Assembly (NCBI GenBank): GCA_018240595.1
Contig: JAFEFL010000045.1
Location: 43,574-107,573 of the forward strand
Length of the DNA stretch: 64,000 nucleotides
Source of the DNA: Pseudomonadota bacterium
Lineage (GTDB): Bacteria > Pseudomonadota > Alphaproteobacteria > Rhizobiales > Xanthobacteraceae
Reading direction: 5' to 3'
The notes under the pieces are model-generated. The model made no database searches. It was given only the letters and a program-made list of their open reading frames with translations, and had not been told where the DNA came from. Shown here in pieces: positions 25,377-35,307 of this stretch. How positions within the stretch are numbered: position 1 is the stretch's first letter; each line of letters starts with the position of its first letter. The position numbers and the translations under genes were made by a program.

Positions 25377-25756
25377 TGCTCGCGCGGCTCCTGCTCCAGC
25401 GCGTCACGCACACACACTTACATCCGGTGGCCGGTACGCATCAGGATCGCGTCAAGCATTGCGCAGTTTAGAAGGGCGCACAACTGCGAAATTTGCGGCA
25501 GCGATGCGGGAAAAAGCAGCAAGCGCAAGGGGATAAAGGAGAGCGGAATACTCCGGCGAGATTCGGGAGTCGCGGGTCAATGCTCATCTGGATCGGACGA
25601 TGGCGGCCGCGGGGGCAACGTTCAAGTCGAGCGGACGGTGCTCGATCTCTTTCCTGCAGCATTCCAAGATCGGCCCTGATCTTGCGGGAATTGTAACAAT
25701 AATGCAACTTATGAGAGCGACTGTCGGTCGACGCGTTGGTGACGGGAGGAAAGTCC
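25377..25756. other. 380-base spacer between the ABC operon and the RipA-like gene
   Basis: No convincing reading frame. It should contain the ABC operon promoter (leftward) and that of the RipA-like gene (rightward). The only clear structures are a short hairpin AAGATC-GGCCCT-GATCTT at 25666-25683 and a partial inverted repeat GCGCAGTT / AACTGCG near 25459-25489. The right half is less GC-rich than the surroundings, as is the gene that follows. Confidence 0.4.
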
Positions 25757-26425
25757 GTGCCGAAAACACCACCAATTGATAACCCGGAGTATTTTGAGAA
25801 CTTTGAGGGTCTCAAACGAAAGCGCGCCCTCAAGGTCGCTCTCGAAATGCGCAACTTCGAGCATGAGCTGTATTGGAAGCGGGCTGTCTTCGGTTGGGGC
25901 ATCATTGCGGTCGCCTTCGGCGGCTTCTTTTCGCTCAAGGAAGTCGAGCATGGATTTGCGACGCGCTACGCGGTCGCCTGCTTCTGCTTTCTGGTCTCGC
26001 TGGCGTGGCTTTTCCTCAACAAGGGAAGCATGTGCTGGCACGATAATTGGGACGCACATGTAGAGAATCTCGAGGACGAACATATCGGTCCGCTATTCAA
26101 GACGGTGATGAATATGAACGATCCAAGTCCGTTGCGCTTCGGGCGGCCGTTCAATTTCTCCTCGCGCCGCATCAACGAAATTCTCGCGCTCACTTTTGCG
26201 GCGGTCGGGCTCGTGCTGATGTGCCGCACAGCCTACTCGTTCCGGCCATTAAGGGCCGACGTGCCCATATTTGGCGTGCATGATTACGCATCGCCTTCGT
26301 TCTGGCTGCTGACGGCAATAACGGTCGTTGCCGCTATCGGCCTCTTCCTTGCAAGGTTTCCTTCGCCCAAAGGATGGCCGGTAACCACCGGCTTTCAGGT
26401 AAGAGAGCCCCGGAATAAGGAGTAA
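25757..26425 (+). CDS. RipA-like membrane protein
   Basis: 222 residues with a charged N-terminal part (EYFENFEGLKRKRALKVALE), two helices around 45-85 (AVFGWGIIAVAFGGFFSL and YAVACFCFLVSLAWLFL), a polar middle (CWHDNWDAHVENLEDEHIGP) and two more helices near 145-165 and 185-207. The LYWKRA and NW-x2-HV-x-LE motifs recall the family annotated as RipA octameric membrane proteins after Francisella RipA; I rate this recognition as likely, not certain. GTG 25757 is chosen for its GGGAGGAAA ribosome binding site. Base and codon usage are visibly less GC-rich than the neighbours, suggesting acquisition by transfer. See the broken tail directly downstream. Confidence 0.6.
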   Translation: MPKTPPIDNPEYFENFEGLKRKRALKVALEMRNFEHELYWKRAVFGWGIIAVAFGGFFSLKEVEHGFATRYAVACFCFLVSLAWLFLNKGSMCWHDNWDAHVENLEDEHIGPLFKTVMNMNDPSPLRFGRPFNFSSRRINEILALTFAAVGLVLMCRTAYSFRPLRADVPIFGVHDYASPSFWLLTAITVVAAIGLFLARFPSPKGWPVTTGFQVREPRNKE

Positions 26426-26580
26426 GATCAATGCTGCTCCGCCGTCAGGAAGAAGCTCGAGGAGATCGAAAAGAAGCTGACGGCGCTTTCGGAAAAGCCA
26501 CCGGGCGCGCCTACCGATCCGCCTTCAGTGCAGCAATAGACACGGCGGAAACCCTGATGGCGTTCTTCGCCGGTCGCTAG
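26426..26580 (+). pseudogene. Possible broken small gene behind the RipA-like gene
   Basis: After the RipA-like stop (26423-26425) the same frame stays open for 37 codons to TAG 26537 and reads like a real basic coiled coil with a Pro-rich end (VRKKLEEIEKKLTALSEK then PPGAPTDPPSVQQ). A well-placed AAGGAG and ATG at 26431 are in another frame, which yields a less protein-like 49-codon ORF ending at 26580. One base inserted between 26431 and 26446 would join the ATG to the coiled-coil frame. So this is either a decayed small gene, a sequencing error, or a tail of the upstream gene lost by a new stop. The 49-codon frame could also be genuine. Confidence 0.4.
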
Positions 26581-27242
26581 AGGATGCCGTATTTGGCGTA
26601 GACGTCGGCCAGCAGCCGGCCCTGCAGAAGTTCGTCGCGCGAGCGGTTCTCGCCCTCGACCTTCCTGAAGGCGGCCTCGAACACCTTGTCCTCGATCTCG
26701 CGCGGGATGACGACGACGCCGTCGACGTCGCCGAACACGATATCGCCGGAGCGCACGCGCACGCCGCCGCACAGCATCGGCCGGTCGATCTCCTGCATCT
26801 TGCCGCGGCCGCGCGAATCGAGCGGGCCGATGCCGCCGCAGAACACCGGGAATTTCATGTCGCGGATGAAGCGCACATCGCGCGTCAGCCCGTCGGTGAC
26901 GCAGCCGACGCCGCCGCGCATCCTCGTCGCGGTGGTGAGCAGTTCGCCCCACGGCGCGATGGTCAGGTTGCCGGCGCAGCCGAGCACGGGAATTTCGCCG
27001 TTCTTGATGTCGTCGATCAGCTTGATCTCGAGCTCGTAGGGGTTCTCGCCCTCGGCGCCGGCGTCGGCGACCGCCATGTAGGCGCCGGTGCGGGCGCGGC
27101 CGATCAAGACTTGCGTCTCGTCGAGCGGGCGGATGTTCGGCGTCATCGCCTGCGCGGTGCGGCCGAGGCTGTCGAGCACGTCGGACAGAACCGGCGTGTA
27201 GAGCTTGTCCTTCGCCCGCGCGAGATCGTCGGTGCCCAGCAT
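26577..27242 (-). CDS. RraA family protein (aldolase-type or RNase E regulator-like)
   Basis: 221 residues of the RraA/HMG-CHA aldolase fold. The characteristic GGVGCVTDGLTRDVRFIRD segment (about 105-123) holds the Arg-Asp pair used to bind the carboxylate and metal in 4-hydroxy-4-methyl-2-oxoglutarate/oxaloacetate aldolases; RraA itself inhibits RNase E. At 221 residues with a C-terminal extension beyond RraA (161 residues), it is closer to the aldolase/decarboxylase branch. ATG 27242 has GGAGG upstream. Isolated, so no pathway can be assigned. Confidence 0.8.
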   Translation of the reverse strand: MLGTDDLARAKDKLYTPVLSDVLDSLGRTAQAMTPNIRPLDETQVLIGRARTGAYMAVADAGAEGENPYELEIKLIDDIKNGEIPVLGCAGNLTIAPWGELLTTATRMRGGVGCVTDGLTRDVRFIRDMKFPVFCGGIGPLDSRGRGKMQEIDRPMLCGGVRVRSGDIVFGDVDGVVVIPREIEDKVFEAAFRKVEGENRSRDELLQGRLLADVYAKYGIL

Positions 27243-27367
27243 GGGGTCCTCCACGAAATGATTTTATTTTTGCGGAGTGTGGCCGAGCGGCGGGAGAGGC
27301 GTCAATCGTGCGGTGCGAGGGGCTCGCGGCACTCGAATCTCGGGCATTCCGTCGCTATATTGGAATC

Positions 27368-27922
27368 GTGGAAACCAGGGCCGAGAGAAAAGCGCGGTTG
27401 CTGCGCGCGGCGGGCGACGCCATCGAGCGCGCCATCGCGACCGGCGAAGACCCGTTCGATCTCATGCTCGCCGCGACCGGCGAGGGCCCCAATATCTGCG
27501 TCCCTTATCTGCAGCTGCATCCTTTCTTTGTCGAGAAGCGCGCGCTGTTCAAGACGAAGGAGGACCGCCGCCGCGACGCGCTGGCGGCAGAGCCGGGCCC
27601 TGTCGTCTGGGTGCGCCGGCAGTTCAACAACCGCAAGCACGCGGCCTATCGGCTGGCGGATATTGACGGCTGGCATTGGTCGAACATGAGCGGCGGCATC
27701 GTGCGCCGGGCGAATGGGTACTATCTGCACGCTTATGTCTGGTGCGATGCCATGATCGCCGGGACGATCGGGCATACTTGCGAGCACGGCCCGCCGCCGC
27801 ATCGCATCAAGGTCTGCGTCACCAAGAAAGGCAATGAGAAGTTCTGGAAGGCGATCGAAGAAGTGGCGCCGATGGACAAGAAGCCGGCGCGGAAAGTGCG
27901 GAGGCGGAAGCGCAGATCGTAG
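27368..27922 (+). CDS. Hypothetical protein with basic C-terminal tail
   Basis: 184 residues from GTG 27368, not recognised. The N-terminal part is helical and charged (ETRAERKARLLRAAGDAIERA). The middle is rich in aromatics and contains WHWSNMSGGIVRR and YYLHAYVWCDAM, and there are four Cys (NICVPY, WCDAM, HTCEHG, KVCVTK), so a compact globular domain is likely. The end KKPARKVRRRKRRS is strongly basic. GTG 27308 is an alternative start adding 20 residues; neither has a strong ribosome binding site. Composition is like the rest of the window. It is followed by the convergent lepA gene 36 bases away. Confidence 0.55.
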   Translation: METRAERKARLLRAAGDAIERAIATGEDPFDLMLAATGEGPNICVPYLQLHPFFVEKRALFKTKEDRRRDALAAEPGPVVWVRRQFNNRKHAAYRLADIDGWHWSNMSGGIVRRANGYYLHAYVWCDAMIAGTIGHTCEHGPPPHRIKVCVTKKGNEKFWKAIEEVAPMDKKPARKVRRRKRRS

Positions 27923-27958
27923 ACGGGTTAGCCGGGGTCACGTCACCCGACTTGATTG

Positions 27959-29770
<1,812 letters not shown>

Positions 29771-29859
29771 GGGCCGCGAGATAACACCCGAATCCGGGGC
29801 CATCAAGGCGATCTAAGTGGCATCCCGGCCTCCGTCGGGCCGGCCGCGACATCCGGGGG

Positions 29860-31026
29860 TCAGGGTGCCTTCCACACCACGGCGGCGGACACGGTGTAAT
29901 TCCACACCGCGCCCATCACGGCGCCGCCCAGACCGGCGATCCACCAGCTCGGGCCGCCGGCGTAGATCAGGCTGGCGACGCCGACATTGGAAATCGCCCC
30001 GACCGAGCAGACCAGTTCGAACACGATCAGCCCGCGGACGAAGGCCCAGCCGGTCAGGCGCTGGTCGCGGTAGGTATAGGCGTTGTTGAACACGTAGTTC
30101 CAGGCGATGGCGACCATGGTGGCGATGGTCTGCTGCACGCCGAAGCCGGGCACGCCCATGCCGTGCAGCGCGGCGAGCGCCGCCATATGCGCGCCGATGC
30201 CGGTCAGGCCGACCAGGCAGAACAGCACGAAGCGGTAGGAGATGGCGTCGCGGGTCAGCTTGGCGAGGAGGAGCTGGCCGAAGTCGAGGGCGACGCGGGC
30301 ATCGAGCTTGCTTTCGCCATGGAGCCGCGCGCCGAACACGAACGGCAGTTCGGCAATGCGCAAGGTGTCGCGGCCGGTGGCGGCGATATCGAGCAGGATC
30401 TTGAAGCCCTGCGTCGACAGCTTCGGCGCCAGCTCGTCGATCACTTCGCGGCGGAGCATGAAAAAGCCGCTCATCGGGTCGGTGAGTTCGACCTTCAGAA
30501 GCCGGCGCGCCAGCGCGGTGGACCACTGGCTCGCTTTGGCGCGCGCGGCGGTAAAGCCGGTGCCGTTGGTGCCGTCGGTATAGCGCGAGGCGACCACGAG
30601 GTCGGTCTCGCAACCGCGCAGCTTCAGCACCATGGCGGTGAGCAGGCTTTCGTCGTGCTGGCCGTCGGCATCCATCACCGCGACGTAAGGCGCGTTCGAG
30701 GCCAGCATGCCCTCGATGCAGGCGCCGGCGAGGCCGCGGCGGCCGACGCGGCGGATGCAGCGGACGCGGCGGTCGCGCGAGCCGATGTCGCGCGTCAGCG
30801 CGCTGGTGCCGTCCGGCGAATTGTCGTCGACGACGATGACTTCCCAGTCGATGCCGTCGAGCGCCCGGCTCAGGCGCTCGACCATCATCGGGATGTTGGC
30901 GCGCTCGTTGAAGGCGGGCAGGATGACGGACAGCTCGGGCGCCGGCTCCGTCATGGGGGCGAGCGCCGGCGCCGCCACTTCCGCGGTCCGAACGGCGGCC
31001 GGTTTTTTCAGGAGCTGCTGAGCCAT
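29860..31026 (-). CDS. Polyprenol-phosphate glycosyltransferase (GT2) fused to a GtrA domain
   Basis: 388 residues. Residues about 32-260 are a GT2 domain of the dolichol-phosphate mannosyltransferase type: LSVILPAFNERANIPMMVERL, VVDDNSPDGT and the metal-binding AVMDADGQHD. Residues about 270-385 are a four-helix GtrA membrane domain, containing NYVFNNAYTYRD. Such fusions make and flip polyprenyl-phosphate sugars for envelope polysaccharides or protein glycosylation. ATG 31026 (MAQQLL) is preferred over 31101. Two GT39/GT87-type transferases that use such donors lie 1.4-4 kb downstream on the other strand, a plausible functional link. Confidence 0.87.
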   Translation of the reverse strand: MAQQLLKKPAAVRTAEVAAPALAPMTEPAPELSVILPAFNERANIPMMVERLSRALDGIDWEVIVVDDNSPDGTSALTRDIGSRDRRVRCIRRVGRRGLAGACIEGMLASNAPYVAVMDADGQHDESLLTAMVLKLRGCETDLVVASRYTDGTNGTGFTAARAKASQWSTALARRLLKVELTDPMSGFFMLRREVIDELAPKLSTQGFKILLDIAATGRDTLRIAELPFVFGARLHGESKLDARVALDFGQLLLAKLTRDAISYRFVLFCLVGLTGIGAHMAALAALHGMGVPGFGVQQTIATMVAIAWNYVFNNAYTYRDQRLTGWAFVRGLIVFELVCSVGAISNVGVASLIYAGGPSWWIAGLGGAVMGAVWNYTVSAAVVWKAP

Positions 31027-31102
31027 GGGCCGCGAGTGTGCCGCCGGGGCGTTAACGGCGGGTTCGTGCGAGGGCCCCGGAACAAAGGCGCTTGATTCCA
31101 AT

Positions 31103-31125
31103 ATATGAGACAGATAATCTTATAT
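31103..31125. promoter_or_regulatory. Operator-like palindrome at the start of the XRE-cupin gene
   Basis: ATATGAGA-N7-TCTTATAT (one mismatch in eight) ends one base before the ATG of the regulator, inside an AT-rich tract in otherwise GC-rich DNA. The site would overlap the core promoter or initiation region, the typical position for autorepression. No Shine-Dalgarno is present, so the mRNA could be leaderless. Confidence 0.6.
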
Positions 31126-31126
31126 C

Positions 31127-31717
31127 ATGGAACAGGCCGAAGATGACCTGGGCGCGCTCGACCGCGCCATCGGCGAGCGCATCAAGGTGCTGCGCGCCGG
31201 CCGCGGCCTCACTTTGGAGGCGCTGGCGGAGAAGGCCGGCGTCAGCCGCGCCATGCTGTCGCGCATCGAGCGCGGCGAATCCAACCCCACCGCACAATTG
31301 CTCGGCCGCGTCTGCGCCGGGCTCGACGTCACCTTGTCGGCGCTGTTCGCCGAGACGGAGCAAGCGGCGTCGCCGCTGGCGCGCCGGGCCGATCATGTGG
31401 TGTGGCGCGATCCCGCCAGCGGCTACGTGCGGCGCGCACTGACGCCGCCGAACTGCGGCGCGGCCGCTGACATCGTCGATGTCGAATTTCCCGCCGGCGC
31501 GTCGGTGACGATGGAATCCTCGCGCGCGCCGGCAACCGACCAGCAGATCGTGCTGCTGTCCGGCCGCATGGAACTGACCGTCGGCGCCACGACACATCGG
31601 CTCGAAGCCGGTGACTGCCTGCACATGCATCTCGGTCAGCCCATCGGTTTCCGCAATCCGGGAGCCAAGCCCGCGCATTATCTCGTCGTCATCAGTTCCG
31701 GCGCGCCGCGCTTCTGA
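31127..31717 (+). CDS. XRE-family regulator with C-terminal cupin domain
   Basis: 196 residues. The helix-turn-helix spans about 14-68 (LRAGRGLTLEALAEKAGVSR, then AMLSRIERGESNP, the classic XRE pattern), and residues about 110-190 form a small cupin fold (IVLLSGRMELTVG, HRLEAGDCLHMHLG), probably ligand-sensing, as in PuuR/SutR-type repressors. It is followed after ten bases by a GNAT acetyltransferase, a common operon pairing. The start abuts a palindrome, implying self-regulation. Confidence 0.9.
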   Translation: MEQAEDDLGALDRAIGERIKVLRAGRGLTLEALAEKAGVSRAMLSRIERGESNPTAQLLGRVCAGLDVTLSALFAETEQAASPLARRADHVVWRDPASGYVRRALTPPNCGAAADIVDVEFPAGASVTMESSRAPATDQQIVLLSGRMELTVGATTHRLEAGDCLHMHLGQPIGFRNPGAKPAHYLVVISSGAPRF

Positions 31718-31727
31718 AAGGTGATGC

Positions 31728-32252
31728 ATGGCCCATACGGTCGTCATTCGCGAACTCGGTGCCGCCGAAGCGGAGCAGCGGCTCGACGAGCTCGGCGCCA
31801 TCCTGCGCGACGCGGTGGAGAGCGGCGCCTCGGTGAACTTCCTGCAGGGCTTTACGCAAACGGAGGCGGAAGACTTCTGGCGCGGGCAGCTTGCCGGCAT
31901 TGCCGATGGCGGCCGGCATCTGCTGGTCGCGGAGGACGGCGCCCGCCTGATCGGCACGGTGGTGCTCACCAAGGCGCCGCAGCCGAACCAGCCGCACCGC
32001 GCCGATGTCGGCAAGATGCTGGTGCTCGCCGCGCACCGGCGCCGCGGCATCGGCCGTCGGCTGCTCGACGCCGTCGAGACGCTGGCGCGCGACGAAGGCC
32101 GCACGCTGCTGATGCTCGACACGACCTTGGGCAGTTCGGGCGATCTTCTCTACCGGAGCTGCGGCTGGGTCGAATACGGCATCGTGCCGGGCCACGCGCT
32201 CTCGACCCTCGGCGTGCCGACGGCGACGGCGTTTTTCTACAAGGAAGTGTGA
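31728..32252 (+). CDS. GNAT family N-acetyltransferase
   Basis: 174 residues; the acetyl-CoA-binding motif A is KMLVLAAHRRRGIGRRLLDA (about 98-117), with the RxxGxG pyrophosphate loop, followed by motif B with LYRSCGWVEYG. Second gene of the XRE-cupin operon, ATG 31728 after AAAGGTG. Substrate unknown; by the company of a cupin regulator, a small amine or amino acid is the likeliest guess. Confidence 0.87.
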   Translation: MAHTVVIRELGAAEAEQRLDELGAILRDAVESGASVNFLQGFTQTEAEDFWRGQLAGIADGGRHLLVAEDGARLIGTVVLTKAPQPNQPHRADVGKMLVLAAHRRRGIGRRLLDAVETLARDEGRTLLMLDTTLGSSGDLLYRSCGWVEYGIVPGHALSTLGVPTATAFFYKEV

Positions 32253-32265
32253 GGTGCTTGCTGCT

Positions 32266-32412
32266 CTTCCCCTCCCCCGCGAAGCGGTGGGGAGGGTCGG
32301 TTCGTATCGCGTCAGCGATGCGAACCGGGGTGGGGGGAATCTTCCATCGACAAGAGCCCCCCACCCCTGACCCCCTCCCACCACTCGCAAGAGCTCGTGG
32401 GGGGAGGGGAAG
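32266..32412. repeat. Multi-hairpin intergenic repeat
   Basis: A closing stem pairs CTTCCCCTCCCC near 32266 with GGGGAGGGGAAG at 32401-32412. Inside are CGGTTCG...CGAACCG with ATCGC/GCGAT (32298-32327), GGGGTGGGGGG / CCCCCCACCCC (32327-32337 with 32357-32367) and CCCAC...GTGGG with CTC-GCAA-GAG (about 32376-32401). It fills the spacer between the GNAT gene and the glycosyltransferase and is likely a dispersed repeat. Confidence 0.6.
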
Positions 32413-32464
32413 GCAAGAGTCCGTAACGTGACCTCAGCCGCGCGGCGTGGCATATGGCGGCGCC

Positions 32465-33979
32465 ATGTGGTCGAACATCAAAAACGACGCCAGACGCATC
32501 GCCGCATCTTTCACCGATCCGGCCAATGCCAACGTCACGGTGCTGTTCGCGCTCGCCGTCTATGTCGGCGTGTGGACCGCCTATGGCACCATCACCAAGC
32601 AGGCGCAGGGCTTCAACCCGGACATGACCGAACTGATCGCGTGGTCGCGCGATCTCGACTTCGGTTACTCCAAGCATCCGCCGCTCGCGGCCTGGCTGGT
32701 GCGCGGCTGGTTCGAAATCTTTCCGGTGTCGGACTGGACCTATTACCTGTTGGCGATGCTGATGCCGGCGCTGGCGCTGTGGGTGACCTGGCGCCTGATG
32801 GCCGAATACCTGCCATTGCCGAAGCGCGTCGCCGGACTCGTCTTGCTGACTTTGGTGCCGTTCTTCAGCTTCCATGCGCTGAAATTCAACGTCAACACGA
32901 TCCTGATGCCGCTGTGGGCGCCGGCGACCTATTACTTCCTGCGCTCCTATGTGACGCGCAGCCCGCGTGCCGCCGCGCTTGCCGGCATTACGGCCGCGGC
33001 CTGCATGCTCGGCAAATACTGGTCGATCTTCCTGATCGCCGGCCTCGTCGTCGCCGCGCTCGCCGACCGCCGCCGCGCGCTGTACTTCCGCTCCGTCGCG
33101 CCGTGGGTCACCGTGCTGTTCGGCGCGGCCTGCCTCGCGCCGCATGTCGTGTGGCTGTTCCAGCACGACTTCATCACTTTCAAATATGCCGAAGCCGCGC
33201 ATGAGCCGAAGCCCCTCGCCACAACGGCGATCGCGGCGCTCGGCTATCTCGGCGGCTCGATCGGCTATGTCGCGCTGCCGGTGATCATCGTGCTGGTCGC
33301 GGCGCGCGCCCGCCTGCAAACCCTGCGCGACATTGCCTGGCCGCAGGATGACGATCGCCGCCTTGTCGCGCTGGCATTCTGGGCGCCGCTGCTGCTGCCG
33401 ATGCTGGGTGCCGTCACCGCGCATACCGAGATCACGTCACTGTGGTCGATGTCGGCCTGGACCTTGCTGCCGGTCCTGCTGCTGTCGCCGCCGGCGGTGG
33501 CGTGGCGGCCGGTCGACAGCCAGCGGGTCGTTGCATTCGCGATGGCGCTGCCGCTGGTGCTGCTCGCCGCGTCGCCTTTCATCGCCGAGCGCAATCGTCC
33601 GAAAGGTCCGCCGCCGGCGGCGGCGCAGGCGCCGCTGCTGGCGCGCGAGGTCGAACGCATCTGGCGCCAGGTGATGCCGCTGCCGCTGCGCTATATCGGC
33701 GGCGACGGCGATATCGTCCTGCCGGTGGCGGCCTATGCCCAGGACAAGCCGCGCATTCTGATCCCGGGGCTGGTGACGATGCCCGACCCGGTTACCTTGC
33801 GGCACGGCGGCATGGTGCAGATCTGTTTTTCCGAGGATCAGGCCTGCGTTGCCCGGGCCAAGGCCGCGATCGGCGATGCGCCGAGCCAGACCTCGCAGAC
33901 CACGATGTTCCGGACGCCGGGTCATCCCGGCGCCGAGCCGCGGCACTACACGATCATGGTCGTGCCGCCGCGGTCGTGA
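32465..33979 (+). CDS. GT39/ArnT-like polytopic glycosyltransferase
   Basis: 504 residues with about ten transmembrane helices. The first periplasmic loop carries the acidic motif expected of polyprenyl-phosphate-sugar-dependent transferases (about 40-75: GFNPDMTELIAWSRDLDFGY then SKHPPLAAWLVRG), matching the PMT_2 / dolichyl-phosphate-mannose-protein mannosyltransferase-like family. The soluble C-terminal 110 residues face the periplasm. Likely transfers a sugar to lipid A, another glycan or a protein. Start ATG 32465 is chosen; an upstream GTG at 32447 adds six residues. Followed by a GT87-type gene after 45 bases. Confidence 0.8.
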   Translation: MWSNIKNDARRIAASFTDPANANVTVLFALAVYVGVWTAYGTITKQAQGFNPDMTELIAWSRDLDFGYSKHPPLAAWLVRGWFEIFPVSDWTYYLLAMLMPALALWVTWRLMAEYLPLPKRVAGLVLLTLVPFFSFHALKFNVNTILMPLWAPATYYFLRSYVTRSPRAAALAGITAAACMLGKYWSIFLIAGLVVAALADRRRALYFRSVAPWVTVLFGAACLAPHVVWLFQHDFITFKYAEAAHEPKPLATTAIAALGYLGGSIGYVALPVIIVLVAARARLQTLRDIAWPQDDDRRLVALAFWAPLLLPMLGAVTAHTEITSLWSMSAWTLLPVLLLSPPAVAWRPVDSQRVVAFAMALPLVLLAASPFIAERNRPKGPPPAAAQAPLLAREVERIWRQVMPLPLRYIGGDGDIVLPVAAYAQDKPRILIPGLVTMPDPVTLRHGGMVQICFSEDQACVARAKAAIGDAPSQTSQTTMFRTPGHPGAEPRHYTIMVVPPRS

Positions 33980-34024
33980 TATTCGCTTGCCTCGTTTGCG
34001 AGGGGCTTGAGAGAGGGCAGGGCC

Positions 34025-35257
34025 TTGGAATCCACCGGCGAGAAGACGAGCTACTTCAGCTATCAGAATCTGCTGCGTCTCGAGGATCGCGTCTCCGAGA
34101 TCTTCCTGCGCTATCCGTGGATCGGCTGGGGCGTCTGGATCGTCTTCTGCATCAATTCGCTGCTGCGCACCGACCCGAAGCGCTTCGGCTCGACTTTCCA
34201 GGCCTATCTCGACGCCGCGCACGCCTTCTGGAGCGGGCAGACGATCTACGACATGTCGACGCTCGGCGAGTATCTGTACTGGCCGGTGTCGCTGCTGGCG
34301 CTCGGGCCTCTGCCGATGCTCGATCACACCGTCGCCGCGGCGATCGCCATGGCGATCTCGGCGGCGCTGTTGTCCGTCGCCGCTTACTTTTTCATGAGAC
34401 TGCTGCTGCCGGAGCAGAGCGGCCGCGACGTTCTGAACCTCGCCGGCGTGCTGCTGATGATCAACATCCCCGTCGCCTGGTTCAACCTGAAATACGTGCA
34501 GGCGCAGGTCGGCATGACCGCCTTCATGATGCTGGCGGCGGTGGCGATCGCGCGGCGGCGCTGGGCGCTGGGCTCGTTCTGGCTGTTCCTGAGCATCGTC
34601 ACCAAGCCGCTGTCGCTGGTGATGCTGCTGCTGTGCGGCGCGACCGAGCCGAAGATGCGGCCGTGGCTGCTGCTGGCGCTGGTCGCGGCGCTGGCGCTGC
34701 CGTTCGCCTTCGCGCATCCGGCCTATGTCGCCGAGCAGTATCGCATCTGGATCACCAAGCTGCAGCAACTGACGTCGGTCGAGCCGGGGCAATGGCTCTA
34801 TCAGGCCGACTTCGCCACCATGCTCGATTCGTTCGGCATCGCGCTGCCGCACACGGTGCAGACGGCGATCCGGCTCGCCGCCGCGCTCGGTTTCCTGGCG
34901 CTGGTCTGGCGCATCGCGCGCTACGGCAACATCGCCGTGTTCGCCGTCGCGGTGATGCTGTACGCGGCCTGCTACATCAACCTGTTCGGACCGCGCAACG
35001 AGTTCCTGTCCTACATGGTGTTCACGCCGGCGCTGACCGGCGTCGCGCTGATGCTGCTGCGGCGCAATTCGCGCGACCAGCGCGCCTGGCTCTTCATCAT
35101 CGCGGCGCTGGCGATTGATTTCCACGGCGCGCTGGCGGTCGATCGCGTCTTGAAGCCGGTGCTCGCCTTCATCGTCCTCGGCTGGATGATCTGGCTCACC
35201 ATCGACATGCGGCGCTGGGTCGACCTGCTCGGCCCGGCCGCGGCGGAGCGCAAATGA
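34025..35257 (+). CDS. GT87 / DUF2029-type polytopic membrane glycosyltransferase
   Basis: About 410 residues with roughly ten helices; the early TFQAYLDAAHAFWSGQTIYD segment is the conserved acidic loop of GT87 mannosyltransferase-like proteins, which use polyprenyl-phosphate-mannose. Start is TTG in either case: TTG 34025 has a purine-rich GAGGGCAGGG upstream, TTG 34007 is an alternative. It is the second gene of a pair with the GT39-type enzyme, and both could use the donor made by the GT2-GtrA protein. A hairpin terminator follows directly. Confidence 0.72.
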   Translation: MESTGEKTSYFSYQNLLRLEDRVSEIFLRYPWIGWGVWIVFCINSLLRTDPKRFGSTFQAYLDAAHAFWSGQTIYDMSTLGEYLYWPVSLLALGPLPMLDHTVAAAIAMAISAALLSVAAYFFMRLLLPEQSGRDVLNLAGVLLMINIPVAWFNLKYVQAQVGMTAFMMLAAVAIARRRWALGSFWLFLSIVTKPLSLVMLLLCGATEPKMRPWLLLALVAALALPFAFAHPAYVAEQYRIWITKLQQLTSVEPGQWLYQADFATMLDSFGIALPHTVQTAIRLAAALGFLALVWRIARYGNIAVFAVAVMLYAACYINLFGPRNEFLSYMVFTPALTGVALMLLRRNSRDQRAWLFIIAALAIDFHGALAVDRVLKPVLAFIVLGWMIWLTIDMRRWVDLLGPAAAERK

Positions 35258-35258
35258 A

Positions 35259-35284
35259 AAACGCCGGCCTCGCGGCCGGCGTTT
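35259..35284. terminator. Bidirectional terminator between the GT87 gene and ahcY
   Basis: Arms AAACGCCGGC / GCCGGCGTTT (perfect 10 bp) around CTCGCG lie two bases after the GT87 stop and 24 bases past the ahcY stop. An A-run on one side and T-run on the other make it usable in both directions between these convergent genes. Confidence 0.85.
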
Positions 35285-35307
35285 CCATTCCAGCAATGTG
35301 CTGAAGC

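Noticed and set aside
27278..27360. tRNA-like sequence beginning GCGGAGTGTGGCCGAGCGG, with ATTCCGT able to pair with GCGGAGT
   Set aside because: A D-arm-like start and an acceptor-like stem can be drawn, but there is no anticodon stem-loop, the T-arm (CACTCGAATCTCG) does not pair and no CCA-type end fits. Probably chance.
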